Assembly: GCA_016926595.1 (NCBI GenBank)
Contig: JAFGOG010000360.1
Span: 1-10,859, forward strand
Direction: 5' to 3'
DNA from: Anaerolineae bacterium
Lineage (GTDB): Bacteria > Chloroflexota > Anaerolineae > JAAYZQ01
Length of the DNA stretch: 10,859 nucleotides
The notes beneath the pieces were generated by a model. That model was not told where the DNA came from, ran no database searches, and saw only the letters and a list, made by a program, of their open reading frames with translations. Position numbers and translations under genes: made by a program. The first letter of the stretch is position 1, and the number at the start of each line of letters is the position of its first letter. Below, piece after piece: positions 6,280-10,859 of this stretch.

Positions 6280-6959
6280 AAGTGCTCTTGGTGGACGATC
6301 ACCCGCTGTTCCTGGAAGGGCTCAGAAATCTGCTGACCGCCCGCGGCGTCGAGGTGGTCGGCATGGCAGGCGATGGGCTGGAAGCGCTGGACCAAGTGCG
6401 CAAACTCCATCCCGACACGATCCTGATGGATGTCAAGATGCCCCGCTGTGACGGCGTGGCTGCTACCCGCTTGATCAAAGCCGAATTTCCCGAGATCAAG
6501 ATCGTGATCCTCACCGTCTTTGAGGAGGACGGCATCCTGTTCGAGGCGATCAGGAGCGGGGCGTCCGGTTATCTCCACAAGAGCCTGGATGCCAAGGAGT
6601 TCATGGAGATCCTTTCCAGTCTGGAGCGGGGCGAGGCGCCTTTATCGCCGGGCTTGTCGACCCGCATCCTGGAAGAGTTTGCCCAGCAGACCAGCCAGGC
6701 TGAGCCATCTGCCGCAGCCGAGGCCTCCCCCTCAGACTGGCAGCCGGTCCTGACTACCCGTCAGGTGCAAATCCTGACGTTGGTAGCGCAGGGGCTGACC
6801 TACAAACAGATAGGAGCAACCTTGTGCTTGAGCGAGCGCACGGTCAAGTATCACATGGGTGAGGTCTTGACCAGGCTCCATCTCAGGAGCCGCGCCGAAG
6901 CGATCGCTTATGCCGTCCGCATGGGTTTGGCGAGACGCCCGCCCAGCCAGCAGGAATGA
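6276..6959 (+). CDS. NarL/LuxR-type response regulator, partner of the kinase
   Basis: This is a DNA-binding transcription factor activated by phosphorylation. The 227-residue product has a receiver domain (about 1-120) with the acidic pair DD at 7-8, phospho-acceptor Asp52 in ILMDVKMP, Thr80 in IVILT and Lys102 in YLHKS, so it is a complete canonical receiver. A linker rich in S, A, P and Q (about 135-158) leads to a LuxR-type helix-turn-helix (about 158-220; LTTRQVQILTLVAQGLTYKQ and LSERTVKYHMGEVLTRL). I chose the ATG at 6276, which overlaps the kinase stop by ATGA and has GGAGG 7-8 nt upstream. An in-frame ATG seven codons earlier would overlap the kinase further. Tight coupling makes the pair cognate. 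Targets are unknown; the eCIS operon starting 240 bases downstream is the obvious candidate (inference). Confidence 0.95.
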   Translation: MKVLLVDDHPLFLEGLRNLLTARGVEVVGMAGDGLEALDQVRKLHPDTILMDVKMPRCDGVAATRLIKAEFPEIKIVILTVFEEDGILFEAIRSGASGYLHKSLDAKEFMEILSSLERGEAPLSPGLSTRILEEFAQQTSQAEPSAAAEASPSDWQPVLTTRQVQILTLVAQGLTYKQIGATLCLSERTVKYHMGEVLTRLHLRSRAEAIAYAVRMGLARRPPSQQE

Positions 6960-7069
6960 GCACACCCCCTGGTTAGCGCAAGTGCCGTATGCCGCCTGTG
7001 CCGCATGTCACCAGCGGTCTGGCGGCCAAGCCAACACCCTGGCACAGAGGGTCAAGAAACCCTGGCCTT

Positions 7070-7105
7070 AAGTACAGTCTTCGCTGTGCGGAGACTGTAC
7101 TTTTG
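7070..7105 (+). terminator. Intrinsic terminator of the kinase/regulator operon
   Basis: AAGTACAGTCT (7070-7080) pairs perfectly with AGACTGTACTT (7092-7102). Inside, a T/G position and CGC/GCG pairs extend the stem to about 15 bp around a TGT loop. The tail TTTTG follows. The stem is very strong while the U-tract is short (TTTTGTT). It lies 110 bases after the regulator stop and separates this operon from the eCIS-type operon. Confidence 0.7.
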
Positions 7106-7124
7106 TTACCCCTTCAGACTGTAC
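7072..7124. repeat. Three copies of a 9-base element (AGACTGTAC), one inverted
   Basis: GTACAGTCT occurs at 7072-7080 (inverted copy), AGACTGTAC at 7092-7100 and again at 7116-7124. The first two form the terminator stem. The third is unexplained by it and is framed by TACCCC (7107-7112) and GGGGTA (7128-7133), themselves inverted repeats. The third copy lies about 40-50 bases upstream of the predicted start of the next operon, a usual position for an activator site. Alternatively it can pair with the first copy and prevent the terminator from forming. Confidence 0.5.
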
Positions 7125-7133
7125 CTTGGGGTA

Positions 7134-7162
7134 TTGCAAATAGGGTGAGATATCTGTAACAA
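7134..7162 (+). promoter_or_regulatory. Weak candidate promoter of the eCIS-type operon
   Basis: TTGCAA (7134-7139), 17 bases and TAACAA (7157-7162) form a weak sigma-70-like promoter (4/6 and 3/6 matches), with TG just before the -10. A start near 7168 would leave about 30 nt before the first gene. Poor boxes next to repeated elements are typical of activator-dependent promoters, in contrast to the perfect promoters at 958-986 and 4439-4467. The exact placement is uncertain. Confidence 0.4.
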
Positions 7163-7199
7163 TAGTGTCACCAAATACTCGGGTCAAACTGAGGTGAAA

Positions 7200-7558
7200 G
7201 TGGCAGAGGGCACAATCGCTGCGCTATACGGTAATTCGCTGTTCATGGCTGGCGTGGAAGCGAGCTTGAAGGACAGGCAGGGGCTGAGCGTGTTGCGAAT
7301 CGACGCCGCGCTGCCCAGCGCCCAGGACGACTTGCAGGCGATCTGTCCCGACGTGGTCATCTTTGACCTGGACGGTCCTCACGCGCACCTGATCCTGTCG
7401 TTTATCCGGGGGCATCCTGGCCTGCCGCTGCTGGGCCTGGGCCTAGCCAGCAACGATGCGGTGCTGTTGTCCAGTTGCCGGTACGTGGCCTTGTCGGCTG
7501 ATGACCTGGCCCAAATGATTCAGAGTGTGAAAAAGGATGGGACGGAGCAAACGCTGAC

Positions 7559-7562
<4 letters not shown>
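7200..7562 (+). CDS. Stand-alone pseudo-receiver protein at the head of the eCIS-type operon
   Basis: This 120-residue protein resembles a receiver domain without an output domain. Its start aligns with the regulator encoded upstream: LYGNSLFMAGVEASLKD here against LVDDHPLFLEGLRNLLT there. PDVVIFDLDGP (50-60) corresponds to the PDTILMDVKMP strand, so Asp56 sits at the phospho-acceptor place. The acidic pair is replaced by GN, and the conserved Thr and Lys positions read Gly and no clear Lys. It therefore probably cannot be phosphorylated normally and may act by binding. I chose GTG at 7200 because GAGG (7191-7194) lies 5 nt before it; a GTG at 7194 overlaps that site. The stop overlaps the ATPase ATG (ATGA), so the two are coupled in translation. 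No helix-turn-helix or membrane segment is present. Receiver-like fold is likely; function is unknown. Confidence 0.75.
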
Positions 7563-9868
<2,306 letters not shown>

Positions 9869-9875
9869 TTTCAGG

Positions 9876-10337
9876 ATGGGAGAGATCTTCGAGGCAGCAG
9901 TCAGTTTCTTCAAGGAGGACGACTGGTCCTTCACCCAACTCCAGGATAAGCCGATCCTCAAGTTGGGCTTCCAGGGGGAGAGAGGACAGTGGTCCTGCTA
10001 CGCCCAGGCGCGTGAGGAGCAGGCACAGCTCCTCTTCTACTCTGTTTGCCCGGTCAAGGCAGCGGAGGACAGGCGCATGGCCCTGGCCGAGTTCCTGACC
10101 CGGGTCAACTACGGGCTGTTCATCGGCAACTTTGAGCTAGACATGGACGACGGCGAGATCCGCTACAAGACCAGCATCGACGTCGAGGGCGACCGCCTGA
10201 GTCCGGCCCTGGTCAGGCCGTTGGTGTATGCCAATGTACTGATGATGGACCGTTATCTACCCGGCATCATGAGCGTCCTCTATGGCAATGCGGCGCCGGC
10301 TGAGGCGATAGCCAAGGTAGAAGAGACAGCTCGTTGA
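9876..10337 (+). CDS. YbjN-domain protein, possible chaperone in the eCIS-type operon
   Basis: This 153-residue protein has the YbjN-like fold (type III secretion chaperone-like superfamily). Visible family features are an N-terminal helix (EIFEAAVSFFKEDDWSF), a beta strand with GFQGERGQWSCYAQA, then LLFYSVCPVKA, and the closing LTRVNYGLFIGNFELDMDDG and IRYKTSIDVEG, followed by a helix ending DRYLPGIMSVLYG. No signal peptide, membrane helix or enzyme motif is present, so it is probably cytoplasmic and works by binding. The ATG at 9876 lies 7 nt after the ATPase stop, with AAAGGTG about 10 nt upstream. It sits directly before the eCIS core protein gene, so a role as chaperone or loading factor for that protein is attractive, but that is inference from position and fold only. 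Confidence 0.85.
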   Translation: MGEIFEAAVSFFKEDDWSFTQLQDKPILKLGFQGERGQWSCYAQAREEQAQLLFYSVCPVKAAEDRRMALAEFLTRVNYGLFIGNFELDMDDGEIRYKTSIDVEGDRLSPALVRPLVYANVLMMDRYLPGIMSVLYGNAAPAEAIAKVEETAR

Positions 10338-10346
10338 AGGTTTGAC

Positions 10347-10359
10347 GCCCCTCTGGGGC
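10347..10359 (+). other. Small GC hairpin between the YbjN and eCIS core genes
   Basis: GCCCC-TCT-GGGGC forms a 5-bp stem with a 3-base loop in the 40-nt gap. No T-run follows, so it is not a usual terminator. It may protect or separate the two coding parts of the message and so adjust relative expression. Confidence 0.3.
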
Positions 10360-10377
10360 AGAGCAAGAGGAGGAAAT

Positions 10378-10859
10378 ATGACAGATCAAGGACAGCACGC
10401 ACAGCGAGAACAAAAGCACCAGCGGCAAGAACCAGTCAGGGACCGGGCCAAACCTACCGCCCAGGTAGCGGGGCAGCCCGATCTGCTCGCCTTGCAGCGC
10501 GCCACGCTCAGCCCAGCGCAGGCGGCTCCAGGCGACATCCTGGGGCTGCAGCGTATCGCCGGCAACCGGGCCGTGTCGCACCTCATCCAGGCCAAGCTGA
10601 CCGTAGGCGGCGCTGGCGATCGCTACGAACAGGAGGCCGACCGGGTGGCCGAGCTTGTAGTCAGCGGTCGCACCGGTCGGGCAAAGGGCGACTCGGCAGG
10701 TCAGCAGCTAGGTGTCCAGCGCCAGGAGGATGAGGAGGAGATCCAGACCAAGCCTCTGGCAGCGACGATTACACCGATCGTGCAGCGCCAGGAGGACGAG
10801 GAGGAGATCCAGACCAAGCCTCTGGCCGACCAGGCCATCCAGCGCCAGGAGGACGAGGA
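10378..10859 (+). CDS. eCIS core (DUF4157) protein, N-terminal part, cut by window edge
   Basis: The first 160 residues match the N-terminal leader of eCIS core-domain proteins, which occur widely in contractile injection loci and often carry toxin or protease-like domains. The leader has two LQR elements (LLALQRATLSP and ILGLQRIAGNRAVSHL, about residues 35-70) and the hallmark QAKLTVGGAGDRYEQEADRV (about 71-90). Upstream is a Gln-, Arg- and Lys-rich disordered start. From residue 114 come acidic repeats QRQEDEEEIQTKPLA at 114-128 and 136-150, and a third begins at 155. The DUF4157 domain itself, with its HExxH-like motif, would lie beyond the right edge. The start is firm: AGGAGG (10368-10373) lies 4 nt before the ATG. 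It is the last gene seen in the operon. The family call is strong; the cargo or adaptor role is inferred. Confidence 0.88.
   Translation, partial: MTDQGQHAQREQKHQRQEPVRDRAKPTAQVAGQPDLLALQRATLSPAQAAPGDILGLQRIAGNRAVSHLIQAKLTVGGAGDRYEQEADRVAELVVSGRTGRAKGDSAGQQLGVQRQEDEEEIQTKPLAATITPIVQRQEDEEEIQTKPLADQAIQRQEDE
10717..10859 (+). repeat. Tandem coding repeats of an acidic 15-residue unit
   Basis: A 45-base unit encoding QRQEDEEEIQTKPLA occurs at 10717-10761 and 10783-10827, and a third copy starts at 10840 and is cut by the edge. Copies are nearly identical in DNA and are separated by short variable links (ATITPIV, DQAI). The unit is strongly acidic with a Q-T-K-P end and is surely disordered. Near-identity in DNA points to recent duplication or gene conversion. 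Confidence 0.85.

Noticed and set aside
10722..10730. AGGAGG followed by ATG inside the acidic repeat, as an internal start
   Set aside because: There is no spacing between the two, and the AGGAGG simply reflects codons for E, D and Q.
10717..10859. CRISPR-like or regulatory direct repeats
   Set aside because: The repeat is in frame, encodes the acidic protein unit of an eCIS core protein, and the links are too short and irregular for spacers.

Overview
This window looks like an accessory region of a high-GC bacterial chromosome. Chloroflexota (Anaerolineae-like) is my best guess. It rests on inference: the 7TM histidine kinase/NarL pair, the frequent GTG/TTG starts, and an eCIS core protein with acidic QRQEDEEEIQTKPL repeats all fit that group, but no rRNA or other marker gene is present.

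Left part (1-2421), defence and decay. On the minus strand is an AbiEi-AbiEii type IV toxin-antitoxin operon. The toxin is cut by the left edge, and the operon is driven by a perfect consensus promoter (TTGACA-17-TATAAT). Next comes about 1 kb with no convincing gene. It holds short ORF remnants and a strong plus-strand terminator with no obvious gene before it. Two broken genes follow: the N-terminal half of a receiver domain whose acidic pair is replaced, and the C-terminal end of an IS1182-type transposase. The transposase remnant ends tail to tail, on a shared TTAA, with the next gene.

Middle part (2418-6959), transport and signalling. A complete SLC13-type permease with two RCK_C domains reads leftward. 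A divergent two-component operon reads rightward: a 7TM-PAS-HisKA_3-HATPase histidine kinase, overlapped by ATGA with a NarL/LuxR-type response regulator. Both genes have clear promoters between 4365 and 4467. The kinase promoter is again a perfect consensus and rules out the longer kinase start.

Right part (6960-10859), the edge of an extracellular contractile injection system (eCIS) locus. After a strong terminator and repeated AGACTGTAC elements, an operon starts with a stand-alone pseudo-receiver protein. It continues with an Afp15/PVC15-like AAA+ ATPase (one dead and one active ATPase module), a YbjN-fold protein, and the start of an eCIS core (DUF4157) protein with acidic repeats, cut by the right edge. 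Spacing is tight: ATGA overlap, 7 nt, 40 nt.

Working model (inference): the kinase/regulator pair senses a membrane or envelope cue and may control the eCIS operon through the repeats near 7070-7124. The pseudo-receiver may adjust that response, the ATPase serves assembly or loading, and the YbjN protein may act as a chaperone for the DUF4157 cargo or adaptor. The sheath, tube and baseplate genes are not in this window.
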